From: Phaseolus vulgaris
Taxonomy: Eukaryota; Streptophyta; Magnoliopsida; Fabales; Fabaceae
Reading direction: 5' to 3'
DNA length: 64,000 bases
Assembly: GCF_000499845.2 (NCBI RefSeq)
Contig: NC_023758.2
Location: forward strand, 34,570,608-34,634,607
Both the position numbers and the translations under genes were made by a program. Below are positions 50,780 to 62,376 of this stretch, in pieces (position 1 is the first letter of the stretch; every line of letters starts with the position of its first letter). The notes under the pieces were generated by a model, which saw only the letters and a list, made by a program, of their open reading frames with translations, had not been told where the DNA came from and did not search any database.

Positions 50780-52760
50780 ATAATAAGAAAATATCTAAAA
50801 AGGAGTGGGTACCAAAGAATCTTATAATTTTGTATGGAAAAGGGTTAGGGACTAAACTAGTTCCTAGTGGATGCTTGCGTCACATGATAGAAATAAAGTC
50901 TACATTCCTAAACTTAAAGCAATATGATGAAGGCAAGGTTGCCTTGGAAGGTGTTGGCAAGAGCAAGATAACAAGTATTGGTACTATAGGTATTTTTTTC
51001 CTTATCTCTATTAAAAATGTGCTAAGGGACTTAAGTGTAACCTACTGAGCATAAGTCAATTATGTGTCAATGGTTACATAATCTCCTTCAACAAGGATCA
51101 TGTGTAGTCTTTACGTCTGATGGATAGACTGACATTTTAGTCAAACAACACAATAATCTTTGTAAGATTGTTTTGATACATCTTTACAAGCAAAAGGTAA
51201 CATGTCTTCTTCTAGAGAATATGAAAGATGGTTTTAGCAAAAAAATCTTGGACGTATAAATATTAAATATACTTCAAACTATTCAAAAAATAGCCTCGTA
51301 AGAGGGTTTTCCAACCTTTCATGGAAACCCATCTTCTTTGGAAAGCTTGTCAAAGAGGAAAATAGTTAAAAAATTATTTTAAATGAAATAAAAATTATGT
51401 TTCTACTTTTAGGCCTCTATAACTCTTACACATGGATCTGTTTAAACCCACAAGAATGCTAAATCTGGGTGGAAAGGAATATGATTTGGTTATTGTAGAT
51501 GACTATTTAAAATTTCCATGGTATTCTTCTTAGCCCACAATAACAAGTCTTTTAGGGTGTTTAAAGTATTTTGTAAAAAAGGTACAAAATTAGAAAGGTT
51601 TTTATTTTTCTAGCATTAGTAATGAACATGGTATTGAGTTTGAAAATGAAGAGTTTAAAATGTTTTGCGAGTCTAATGACATATATCACAATTTTTATTC
51701 ATTGATAACATATTGACAACAATAGGTTGTGGAAAGGATGAACAAAACTCTTCGAGAGATGGCTAAACTATGCTCTATAAAAACTCTATCAAAGAATTTC
51801 TAGGCAAAGGTAGTAAACATTACTTGCTATTAACATACTGATCAAACCCATGTTGGAAAAAGCTTCTTATGAATTGTGGAAGGATAAAAGAGCCAACATT
51901 GGTTATTTTCATTCTTTTAGTTGTAACTCTTCTTAATACCAGGGATTAAATTGGTAAATTTGAATTTAAAGTTGGTAAAGGAATAATTTTGAGAGACTCT
52001 AATGGATACAAGGCTTATAGAGTGTGTAACACTCGTACCTTGATCATGGAGGAAACCATAATTGTGAAGTTTGCTGATTATCTTCAGACTAATAGAAACC
52101 TACAAGATCTTGAAGATGAATTTTGCAAATCTTAGGATTAAAGCCTCCAACAAAGGTATGGCAAACAAAGAAATTTTTTTAGGTGAAGTTAGATCGTCTA
52201 ATGTAGTGAAGGTTCTGGTGTTCGAACTAGTCATTAATGATCGACTTCATTGGTATCTTTTCGATATGCATTGCAAACACTTTCATTTTTAGCGTCTCAT
52301 CTTCTCTAGAGAAGCGAAACTCGAACAGATAGGACAAATGAAGATGTATCTGTTCTAGATTACACTCATTATATCCATTATAAGGACTAGAAGTTCATAT
52401 TGTCTCACCCCTAAGAGCATATCCTTAGTGAGAAGATTGAAGGGGTAAGGACTATATCTTCTTTTAAAGATTGATCATCTTTCACTTTTGTGTCCCAAGT
52501 GGAACCAAATAACTTTGAAAAAGCTTTGGTAGACGAAGATTTATCCTTGCCATGGAGGAAAGCTAAACCAATTCATAAGAAATTATGACTTTTCTTCAAA
52601 TCAAAATGTGATTGGAACACATTAGGTCTTGCACAATAAGTTAGATGAATATGGCAACATGGTAAGGTATGAACTTCACTGAAACTTTTGTTCTAGTTGC
52701 ATGTCTTGATGTAATAAGAATTTTATTAGCCTTTGTTGCTTTTAACAATATCCAGTTCAA
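50780..52760 (+). pseudogene. Ty1-copia pol remnant (protease, integrase, start of RT)
   Basis: In order: a protease active-site region reading SGCLRHMIEIKSTFLNL (about 50868); an NVLRDL...SQLCVNGYI segment; GAG-pre-integrase (about 51240-51360); integrase core from LFKPTRMLNLGGKEYDLVIV (about 51430) through EFENEEFKMF (about 51640) to ERMNKTLREMAKL (about 51735); an integrase tail (GYKAYRVCNTRTLIMEE, about 52005); and an RT start (LDEYGNMVRYE near 52640, VIRILLAFVAFNNIQF near 52710). Many stops and frameshifts. The rest of RT and RNase H in this orientation is missing. The family looks like the SIRE-like copia group. Confidence 0.75.
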
Positions 52761-52945
52761 CACTTTGACACAATAAGACTTTTATTTAATTGTTTAAAGG
52801 TTACTAGATCGTCTAGATCGTCTAGTGTCTCAACACAATCAACATTTAACAAGTCTAAGCAATGCATAAGCTTCCTCACAGAAACTACACAAAGAAATTA
52901 GTATGATTCTCCTAAATGTTGATTTTCTTCACCTTGAACATTTCC

Positions 52946-53480
52946 TCAATACAAAAAAGTGATATTTGATGTTGATATGCTTTGTCCCACCATGTTGCAC
53001 ATGATCCCTAACCAAAACTTATTGCATTTAGTATAAAAATTGATTGTCTTCTCTTGAGCAAACCCCATAACACTTATTAGACCCTTCAACCATATATTCT
53101 TTTTGTCATCTCCGCCTCCGTCATTGACATATATTATGCCTCCATCAACAACAATACCACTATTGTGGAGAGTAGCTTTCCAAATAACCAGAAGCCCACC
53201 AATGGTGAAAGAATAACCAATAATGGACCGTCCAACACCTAGGTATCGCAAAGTCTGAGTTCAATTAACCTAATGTATTACATTGTGAATCACTCTGGAT
53301 GATAATTCCAATGTTTTTAGTTCCCTTCATGTATCTTAAGATCCTTTCATAGCTTGGTAATGTTCCTTCCCAAGCTTGCTCACATGCTTACTAGACAACT
53401 TGTGCAAGGTCTGATCTAGCACACACCATGACATACATCAAACTTTTCACTATACTCACATAGGTAACACAAGTTATGTA
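52946..53480 (-). pseudogene. Ty1-copia RT end and RNase H, minus orientation
   Basis: The minus strand gives SLMYVMVCARSDLAQ (about 53400), the copia RT C-terminal helix, and ILRYMKGTKN (about 53330). RNase H follows at 52946-53251: RSIIGYSFTIGGLLVIWKAT, then KNIWLKGL and ISTSNITFLY. The conserved stretch after WKAT, where STTEAEYM is expected, has been altered beyond recognition. A probable LTR remnant with AGACGATCTAG repeats lies further on (about 52790-52830). Confidence 0.72.
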
Positions 53481-53489
53481 TTTCACCTC

Positions 53490-55149
53490 ATTATTAGTCT
53501 GAGAAATATTGAGCTAAAAAATACACATAGACATTGTCAAAGATGTGCTAATGACTTTATCTTTATCCCAAAATATCTTAACACTTTTTTAGAAGCACTT
53601 CCTTTAGCATGAAAATAGTGGACAACTTGGAGAGACCTTGTATACTTGGATAACTAAGAGTCACTTTTATCTACTTGTCTATAAACCATAAGTGAGAATG
53701 ATAATATTTATAATTTATCTTTAATAGTAGAACTTATTATTGTTTAATTTTAGAAAACTAGATATTGTCTTATTTAGGTGAACCAATATAGATTTTGTAT
53801 TATCATTTTGCTTCCGAATATTAACTATTCATTATCTTTTTAGAATGAACTATGAATAGGATTAATATTAACTATTTATTATCTCTTTATAAAAAAAAAA
53901 CTATGAATGAGACTAATAAAATCATTAGAAACCCCTATTTGCATCTAATGTGCTATTGTGAAAAGTGTTTTAAAATATATTTAAAAAAATAGTTATGTTC
54001 AATTCCCTCTTTAGACAAACTTGTATATTCATGTCGAATTTGATATCTCTATTTTTGAAATAATGAATTTAGTTAAAAAAAGGTTTAAAGCAACCCAAGT
54101 AATAGACCCATAAGCAAATAAACATAATATGATGCAAATTTAAAACAAGATAAGTAATAAAATAATAGAACAAAAGAAAAAGGACGAAGAGAAGAGAAAT
54201 TATGAATGCACCACTTGACTTAAACTTAAGATAAGTGAAATGCAAAGTCACCACTTGAACTTTTTAAACTCGGGATAAAAATCAAAGAGAAAGTTCCACA
54301 CTCTTTAAACAAGGTACAATGCTCTACAAAATTCAAATTTGAATTCTATTAAATTTGTGAAACGAGGCTACCGTGGTGCTTTGTGTAGGAAGTTACACAT
54401 CCAAGCTAAAGATTTAGAGGCTTCTATGCATTGCTACATCCAAGATCCTATAATTATCCTTCTAGTGCCACTTATCCTTCTATGGTGTTCCTATCTCGAA
54501 GAGTTTCTTTTAGTGGTAAATAATTCTTGTACTTATCCTTGAGAGATCAATTCTTTTTCTTTCCTTAATCCACTTTAGTTTGATGTTTTCTTTTAGCTTT
54601 GGCCGAACACATATTAATGTAGAAATGACTTTGGTAGAAGTCTTTCTTTGAGTTGAAATCATTCTGAAGTCCAAGAGAATTCCATGAACTTTCCTTTCTG
54701 TTGATGATTTCTAAAATAGATTAGAGTAGAAAAAATAGAAGATAAATAATTTGAAGCTTAAACATCGTTGTTAAAAATAAAATACTTTATATTCTTATGT
54801 TTTGTTATGTTTATCACTACAATAAAATGTGGTCATTTTTTCAATTTTATAAATTAGAATAATTTTTTGATAAACCGAAATTTATTAATAACAATATTAG
54901 TCAAAACAAGATTGCCACTAATGAAAACATCCCAAAGATGTCATGATTTTCCTAAATTTATTTCTATAATGACATTTTTCAGTACAACTAAAAAGCCTTC
55001 AACTAACAAACAACACCCAGTTTCTGATAAGCTTATTGTTAACAAAATACAGCTTCATGGTCCATTATCACTATTTGTTGGTGATATAGAGAGGAACCAT
55101 ATATTACACGACACACAAATAAACAACCTAAGACTCTTGACCCTGAAGA
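53490..55149. other. Spacer beyond the SOS1 3' end
   Basis: No gene was recognised. CACTACAATAAAATGTGG at 54816 resembles a CACTA terminus, but no partner end was found. The few hundred bases next to 55149 should include the SOS1 3' UTR. Confidence 0.4.
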
Positions 55150-58100
55150 CTAGCGAAAAGATAGAGTGCTGGGTGAATCAATCCTCACAATAATATCTTC
55201 TTCTTCTTCATCACTAGAATTATCTCCATGACCATGATGATGTTGTCTTCGCTGTGTGCTTTGTGAAGGTGGATTTGTAACTTGTCTTGTGACCTCATGG
55301 ACCTTCTTAGCAGTTGCAGCTCCTTCTGATTTGACTGAGACAAGAGGACGGTGCGACCCAATGGTTGGATAGGACAGGCTACGAGGTGCTCTACCATGAT
55401 GGCTTGACAAACTTCTACTCCTTCGAGGGATCTTCACCTTCAAAATCAGAAATAATTAATGAAAAAAATAGAAAGAGTTTTGTTGTATGAAGCTAATAAT
55501 ATTACCATGCTCCCATAAATGCTGAGATGCATTGCCCTTGCAGACAAACTATTGGTTTGTCGCTGAATCCCTGCAGATATCTGCTCATGGTTGTTGTGTT
55601 TGTAGAAGTGTTCGGGCCAACTCATAAGACCACTGTGTTTTCGACGGAAAGATCTATGAGGGTTATCCCCGGCATGCAGTAACACTGAACTTGACCGTCT
55701 AACAAGAGAAGCATCGGCTACAGGTGCTGGAATGTCAAAAAGAATTACCCTTGCTGTAGTTTCAACTAGGTAAAAAGATCCTTGATGAGTAAAACTATCT
55801 CCCTTCGAACCTGCTTCAATTTGAAACTAAAAGTTTTAAAAAAATCGTTTTCATCCACAATCAGACTATACAGTTTTTCAGAAGGGAACTGAAACGATAT
55901 ACTGCAGGCTTTTGCTTCGTGCAACCAATAAATTCTAACATGCACCCTTTTAATTTCTGAAATTTCATAATCGTCTTTTATTCTAGAATTGGAAATCTGA
56001 AATGAAAAATAAATTCCAAAAAAGAAAATCCAAAATAAATTTTTCGTATTCGAGAAATGAAATATCTGTATAGAATTGGAAAATAGAATACAAATAATAC
56101 TAGAATTAGAAAATCAAAATCTCTTTCTGAAAAGACAAATATAGAATACAAATAATACATTATGAAGAACAAAATTCAGAAACATATTACGAATAACGGA
56201 TTCCAGAAAACAAAAGTCCAAAAACATATTTCAGAGAAACTATCCTGAAAAGCAAGTTGTTCCATAAAGCCTTATCCAAAAAGGTGTTCCAGAAAATCCA
56301 AATTTGAAATTGTATTTCGAAATACCAAATTTAAAAAACATTTTGACCTACACCCGAATCCTATTTAAAAACTAAAGAAGACATTTTTGTCATTTAGGCA
56401 GATTCTTCCAACATCCAACTTTTTAAAACCCGCATACACTTTTAAATTTCCAAAAATGCCCTTCATTTTAAAAAGGAAAATCAAGAATTAAAAAAATAAG
56501 GAAAAATAAATCAAGAATATATTATTGTCTTCCGGAAATGAAATTCCAAAATATAATTAAAAAATCAAAATCTCAATTCGAAAAAAAGATTTTGAAATGC
56601 AAAAATATGTTTTGAAAAAAAATCCACAAAAAAATAATTTAAAAGCATAGTCTGAGAAAGGAATTTCAGAATCCTAAAAAGTGCTGCAGAAACCCAAATC
56701 CAAAAAAATATTTAAAAAAGGAATTCCAAAATATATTTTTATCCACACCCCTTTAATCTTTAATTTAAGGGCATTTTTGTTAAAATCGGGTGCAGGATGT
56801 AGTAACTGCCTTCTCAAAATTAAAAGGGAAAAACGGTTCTTGCAATAAGTGTGTTAGGGGTATGATATAAAGGCTAGCAATTAGAAAACCATCACTACTC
56901 AGAATGTTGATGTCTTGGTTTTATACTTCTTGTTCGACACGATTAAGGAAGAAAGTTGTAGCTGATGCCCTCTTTCTATCTCTCTGAAGGTTCACTGCCT
57001 TCTAATCATTTGGGTATGTTTCTTTGTTGGTAAGCCTCGTAAATGTTTGGTTGATAGAATCAAGAAAAAGCTTCATGCTTGAAAAGGTTCTTTGTTGTTG
57101 TCATACATGGGCAGGATTGTTACGGCATAGATGTATGACTCATGATCAAACTCAAGTCTACATCTGAGAATCTTGCCCAAGAAACTCATAGTTTTAATGA
57201 TAACAAAAAAACACCCTTGTTTCTTTTGTTATGAACAACATATTTGTGGCCCGAGGGAATTGATTAAAACCATGGAATCCTGGATCGGAAATTTTATTCG
57301 GACTACCTATGTTAATAATGCCAAGTTGATCACGGTATCTTGGAGCAATCTTGTGGATTTATCAAGGACGGTGGCTTGGATATTAAATCTTTGTATGCTC
57401 TTAATGAGGCTTCTTTGGTGAAAGTTAGCATGGATTTTCTTGATTCTCGTTTTGAATGAGATAGTATTCTTAAGTTGAGAGCCGTGTGTGGGAACTTACT
57501 CAACATTTCATATTTCGACCCATCAATTTGGCATGTTATCAATCAGAATGCTGGTTTGATAATTGAAAATTCAACTTGGCAGATTGGTAATGGTCAAAAG
57601 GTTAATTTTTGACTGGATAAATGGTGGACTATATTGGCTTAAGAGTCCTAGTCATTTACACATAGCAGACTTCATATAAAATAGATCACGGTCTATACAG
57701 GATGCTATTGGTTCTAAAGATCTGGCTCTCACTGCTGCAATATATGCTTTAGTACTACCTAAGTTTGATATTGAGGATGAGCTTAGATGGAATGGTTTTG
57801 CGGATGGTACTCTCAATCATGAAACTTCTTGAAATTTTCTTTTGCATCAACCTAATACAATGAATGGTCCAGCACAGGTTTGGAGCAAATTTATTCCCCC
57901 ACTACCTCTTTTCTTGTTTAGCGTATTTTTCATAATTTGTTGTCATCATATGATAACTTGATCAAGTGTGGTATGATAATTATTTCTTGCTGTCATCTTT
58001 GCACAGTGCTGCTGTTGAAACTACACAGCACCTGTTTTTTGAATGCACCTTTGCAAACCTCTGTGTCTGACTTAACATCTTTTCAGTGTCACATTGCTGC

Positions 58101-58344
58101 TGATTCTATCTCTTCAATTCTTTGTTTCTTGCAAAGATCCTGGAGCACTCAGGCCAAAACGATACAGACTTCTTTACTTGGTGTTATGGAAGCTATATGG
58201 ACAACTAGGAACGACATCTGTTTAGATAATCATACATTATCCTATGACAGAAGTAAAAACATGATTTATGTTGAGGTAAATCGAACTGGGAATTGTTGTT
58301 TGGAATCCAATTCAATCAGCTCTTTCTTCTTAAAAGTTTTTAGT

Positions 58345-58394
<50 letters not shown>

Positions 58395-60869
58395 TAGGAA
58401 GGTCGCATCCTATGTTCCTATTTTTTACTTTCTCCTCTCTCGTTCTCATTGGCTACTGATGTATCTAATTGTGGAGGTAATTTTAGAGATCATCATGCTT
58501 CCATTGTGGGTTGTTTCTCTTTATACCTTGGTGTTCATAAAGCTTTATATGTTGAGGTGATGGGTGTGATGTGATTCTAGCTATGGAAGTTGCAATTTCT
58601 AACGGAAGGACTAATCTTTGGATTGAGTGTGACTCTTAACATGTTATTCAAGCTCAGTCTAATACTTCTATTATTCCTTGGAATCTTCGCAAAAGAGGAC
58701 TGAATTGTTTTGTTTATATTAATACTATGAGTATTCATTTTAGATATATCTAGTGAGGGTAATCAATATGCGGATAAAGTTGCTAAGTTTGGCACCAAAT
58801 CTTAGGGCTATAATTGGTGGGATAATTCTCCTAGATTTATTTGAGTTTTTCATGGATAGATTTGATTTACCCTTTTATGGTTTAGGGATTAGTGGATCAA
58901 ATTTGGTCCCCTACAACATTTTATATTTTCTTCTTTCTTTATGATATTTTGAGGTGCTGCATTGATGGTTTTTGTGGTGCCAACATAGTTGGGATGACAA
59001 ACAACATAGTGATGCCTAAGAATTATCATTTCTATATAGAAAAAGGGAGTGCAAAACCATGATTGGAAAAACAATAAAATGAGAAAAGCAGCATCTTCTT
59101 AGATGAACAAAGATTTCTCATCCAGCCTAGTTATGCTATATGCATGTGAATTCTGTCTCCATGTGCCTTAGTATTTCCCAAACCATATTAAATTTCCTTG
59201 TTCACTGACCTTTTGTCCAATGGAAACTCAAGTAAAAAGTATTTGACAGAAAATATTTTACAGACAGCTTTAACTTGAGATAAAATACCTGATCCTGCCA
59301 AATTCTGGAAGCTTAGATTCCCTGGTGAAGGAAGCAGGGCAGCTGGTGCTGTTACCAGTTCTTGACGACCTTGAGTTTTGAGATATCCTTCTAGTAAGAG
59401 GGCAACTGAATGATGAGGAATTTCTATTGTTTCCCCTCTTATGAATATGGTCATCCGAGATCTCTCTGGATCTGCAATAAGAGCTCTTAAATCTTGCATA
59501 GCCAGTTTCTCAAATATCTGAGGAAGCAATAGTTTGGAAAGGAAAATAGCACTTTCCTGCAAATCAAGATAAACACAGTGTTTTATTATGACAAAAACAC
59601 TCAAACATATTCATTTTAAATGAAATTAATTACATCATCCACCATTTTATGTCTTCAAAACAACCAAGCATATCTAATATATAATATCTTAAATATACAT
59701 CTTTGAAACTGAAAAGCTGAATCCCGGTTGAGCTGAAGGGACTTAATGAAATTCATACACAATGCTTGCCGGAATTTCAGAATGTAGTGACATAAGCAGT
59801 CAGAAGCCATTAATGTCAAAGCAGCAGTTGCAATAATGAACTATTAGTGTAACCATACCTCCCACAGGAATTTTTCTGTTGAAGGATCTGATTTGAGACA
59901 TGATATTATCTTATCAGCTTCAATAAAAATGCAGAATACCACAGAATCTGTGATGACATCACAGATATATGGTCTTCCGGTCAGCACTTCGTAAAGACCC
60001 AATGTACTCCCATGTGTAAAAGTAGGATAAAAAGAGTGTTTGGTTGTTGTCATCTTGCTTTCCCACTAGAAAAACAGCAATTTTCAAAGATGAATCTTGT
60101 GTGTACAATCAGAGATATGTTAAGCTCATAATGAGAGAATTTAATACCTTCACCACTCCATTAGAAATTAACCAAATACCATTTGACTTTGCACCTTCCT
60201 TGTAAAGTGTCAGACCACGGAATTTCATCATTTCCTTGGTACAGTTTGCAAGTGATTCACGAACTGAAGATGGGAGAGCACCCAACATAGGATGTATGCT
60301 ACTTATTTTAGGAAGCTTAACCAAAGGAGGATTTCGAAGTAATTTCTTCATATCAGTCTGAAAAATAAAGGGAATTAATTAGTAGGTTCACTTCATAGAA
60401 AAGCAAACCATTAGATAACAGATAAAAGAACAAATGACTATCACAAGACACCTGGACAGCATCATGGAGATGTAGCATCTCTTTCTCTTCCAATATCCCA
60501 GTCTTCTCAAGGTTTTGAACATATCCCATTAAATTATGTAGCACTGCATATGTAACTTGCCTTGTTTTTACAACACGCAGAACCTGATTATTTGACATTC
60601 ATAGTATAAAATAAAGAATATTTGAGAAAAATAACACATTTGAACGCCATAAGCTCAAGAAACTGATTAACAGATAAAAGACCAATCAATTTGACACTGA
60701 CAGGCTGGAAGCCAAGCAGTTCATTAAAACTAAATTAGAAAAAACTCGGAGGTCTTGTTTAGCTAGCAAACCTGAGGGTAAGTTACATTAACATCTTCTA
60801 GAAACTTCCGTGCTTCTTCTCCTTCTACAACGCTTTCATTGATGACGGCAGAAGCAACATCACTGTCAC
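55150..60869 (-). CDS. SOS1: SOS1 (NHX7) plasma-membrane Na+/H+ antiporter, C-terminal half
   Basis: Seven exons: 60869-60772, 60583-60452, 60357-60148, 60065-59859, 59556-59289, 55810-55506 and 55437-55150. Phases agree throughout and give about 502 residues; family members have roughly 1150. This is the cytosolic regulatory tail. It contains a cyclic-nucleotide-binding-like domain (LTLYKEGAKSNGIWLISNGVVKWES and HGSTLGLYEVLTGRPYICDV) and a segment with QIFEKLAMQDLRAL. The end reads SSDEEEEDIIVRIDSPSTLSFR-stop. The DSPS motif is the known site for SOS2 phosphorylation and relief of autoinhibition. SOS1 exports Na+ at the plasma membrane under salt stress. The transmembrane exons must lie beyond the right edge, so only the 3' part is shown. 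The 3.5-kb intron (55811-59288) and the interrupted upstream intron (from 60870) hold antisense retroelements. Confidence 0.93.
55960..56800. repeat. Low-complexity repeat with recurring TTCCAGAAA/AAAATCCAAA motifs
   Basis: Within the SOS1 intron, short A-rich phrases such as TTCCAGAAAA, CCAAAAACATATTTC and GGAATTCCAAAATATAT recur without a fixed period. The stretch ends near GGGTGCAGGATGTAGTAACT. I cannot assign it to a known element class. Confidence 0.4.
56890..58980 (+). mobile_element. LINE remnant, antisense in a SOS1 intron
   Basis: Plus-strand pieces in LINE ORF2 order: FVGKPRKCLVDRIKKKLHA (about 57025), ESWIGNFIRTTYVNNAKLITVSW (about 57270), STWQIGNGQKVNFW (about 57570), a zf-RVT region (ETTQHLFFECTFAN, about 58020) and RNase H (AMEVAISNGRTNLWIECDS, about 58580; EGNQYADKVAKFGTKS, about 58757). 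The endonuclease and the RT catalytic core are missing, so it is 5'-truncated. Frames are broken many times. A (TA)n run interrupts the zf-RVT to RNase H linker. Different from the LINE at 31835 in sequence. Confidence 0.82.
58347..58392. repeat. (AT)n microsatellite
   Basis: About 46 bp of uninterrupted AT inside the intronic LINE. Confidence 0.95.
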
Positions 60870-61382
60870 CTACAAAAGAGTATACGTAGAGGATTACAAT
60901 TAAAAATGTTATCTGACCAACACAAAAGTTTAAGAAAGAAACCAGTAATAACTAGAAAATTTGCCATGTGAGGGCATAAAATTGGACATCACGAGCTAAG
61001 AAGCACTGAACCATTGACAAGTGGAAAACATCAAGTACCCAAGGAGTATCTGAAAATGTATATATAACATCAAATCCAGTGCATTTGGATACCATCATAT
61101 CCAATGATATCAAACCATGTTATTTTTAAATCTGACAACTTCTGATACACCTCAGATAGGGCTTAAGTTGGCATGATATGGCTTGGATATTCAGCCAACA
61201 TGACATATGGAACACCTAAGAGGACCTCAAAACAGAATGTTTATTTCAATTCTAGCGTATGATAACCAGTGTAAAACAGTTAGAAAATGAAGCATATAAC
61301 AGCTCTGCAAGGATTTAACTGCATTGACAATGGGAATGGGGACATAATGTTTTCAGAGCTACTATGAATTTCATGTTATTTG
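60870..61382 (-). other. SOS1 intron sequence, no exon seen
   Basis: Between the most 5' visible SOS1 exon and the copia insertion, no frame matching the antiporter was found on the minus strand. I treat it as intron. Confidence 0.55.
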
Positions 61383-61497
61383 TGTTTGAAATATGGGTGT
61401 AAATTTTTGCACATTTACCGTACAATAAATATAGATTCATTGAATAATAAACGTAAATTTGTTTGTAAGAAATCCCTAAAATGAAGGGATTGAGGAC

Positions 61498-62211
61498 TCA
61501 GCGTGAGACTATATATTATGGGTGGTCCAATAGCGGCCCAATAACAGGTGGCACGATAGGCCCAACACAAACACTCGCTAGGATAGACTCAAAATGGCTC
61601 TGATACCATATTACAAAGTGGACTTTAAGCATAACTCAATCCCATAAAACTGGCTCAATGAGGTGAGGTTTGCACCCACTTATATACTATGAAAGGCTCT
61701 AATCTCTAGTCGATGTGGGATCTCCAACACACCCCCCTCACGCCGAGACTGTCAACTCGTGCGTGGGACTATATATCATGGGTGGTCAAATAGCGGCCCG
61801 ATAGCGGGTGACACGATAGGCCCAACACAAACACTCGCTAGGATAGGTTCGAAATGGCTCTGATACCATATTACAAAGTGGACTTTAAGCATAACTCAAC
61901 CCCATAAAATCGGCTCATGAGGTTGAGGTTTGCTTAAAGTCCACTTCGTAAAATGGTATCATAGTCATTTCGAGCCTATCCTAGCGAGTGTTTGTGTTGG
62001 GCCTATCGTGCCACCCGCTATCGGGCCGATATCGGACCACCCATAATATATAGTCTCACGCACAAGTTGACAGTCTCAGCGTGAGGGAGGTGTGTTGGAG
62101 ATCCCACATCGACTAGAGATTAGAGGCTTTTATTATATATAAGTGGGTGCAAACCTCAACCTCATGAGCCGGTTTTATGGGGTTGAGTTAGGCTTAAAGT
62201 CAACTTCGTAA
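61498..62211. mobile_element. Inverted TRIM composite nested in a copia LTR
   Basis: From left to right: TRIM interior (minus, 61498-61610), full LTR (minus, 61611-61729), interior (minus, 61730-61870), partial LTR (minus, 61871-61933), partial LTR (plus, 61932-61951), interior (plus, 61952-62092), full LTR (plus, 62093-62211). Primer sites read GCTCTGATACCA on the minus-oriented parts (61597-61608, 61857-61868) and TGGTATCA on the plus part. Arms of roughly 200-320 bp can pair around a centre at about 61932. Full LTRs start TGTTGGAGATCCCACATCGA. Confidence 0.85.
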
Positions 62212-62376
62212 TAAATTTATTTGGTATATTTGCTCCAGATTTAGAGTCTTTATGCCTGGAGATGTATTTCCTTTTATTAGTATTTTATTTCTCCGTTAAA
62301 TACCAATGTATTCTTTCTTTTTGAGATTAAGAAAAGGAATTCCCTAACTACTGGTTACTGCCTACACATTTATTTA

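Noticed and set aside
54816..54840. CACTACAATAAAATGTGG as another CACTA terminus
   Set aside because: No matching inverted terminus or 3-bp duplication found nearby.
61498..62211. Cassandra-type TRIM carrying a 5S rRNA-derived LTR
   Set aside because: No 5S rRNA internal promoter sequence could be seen in these LTRs; this is a different TRIM family.
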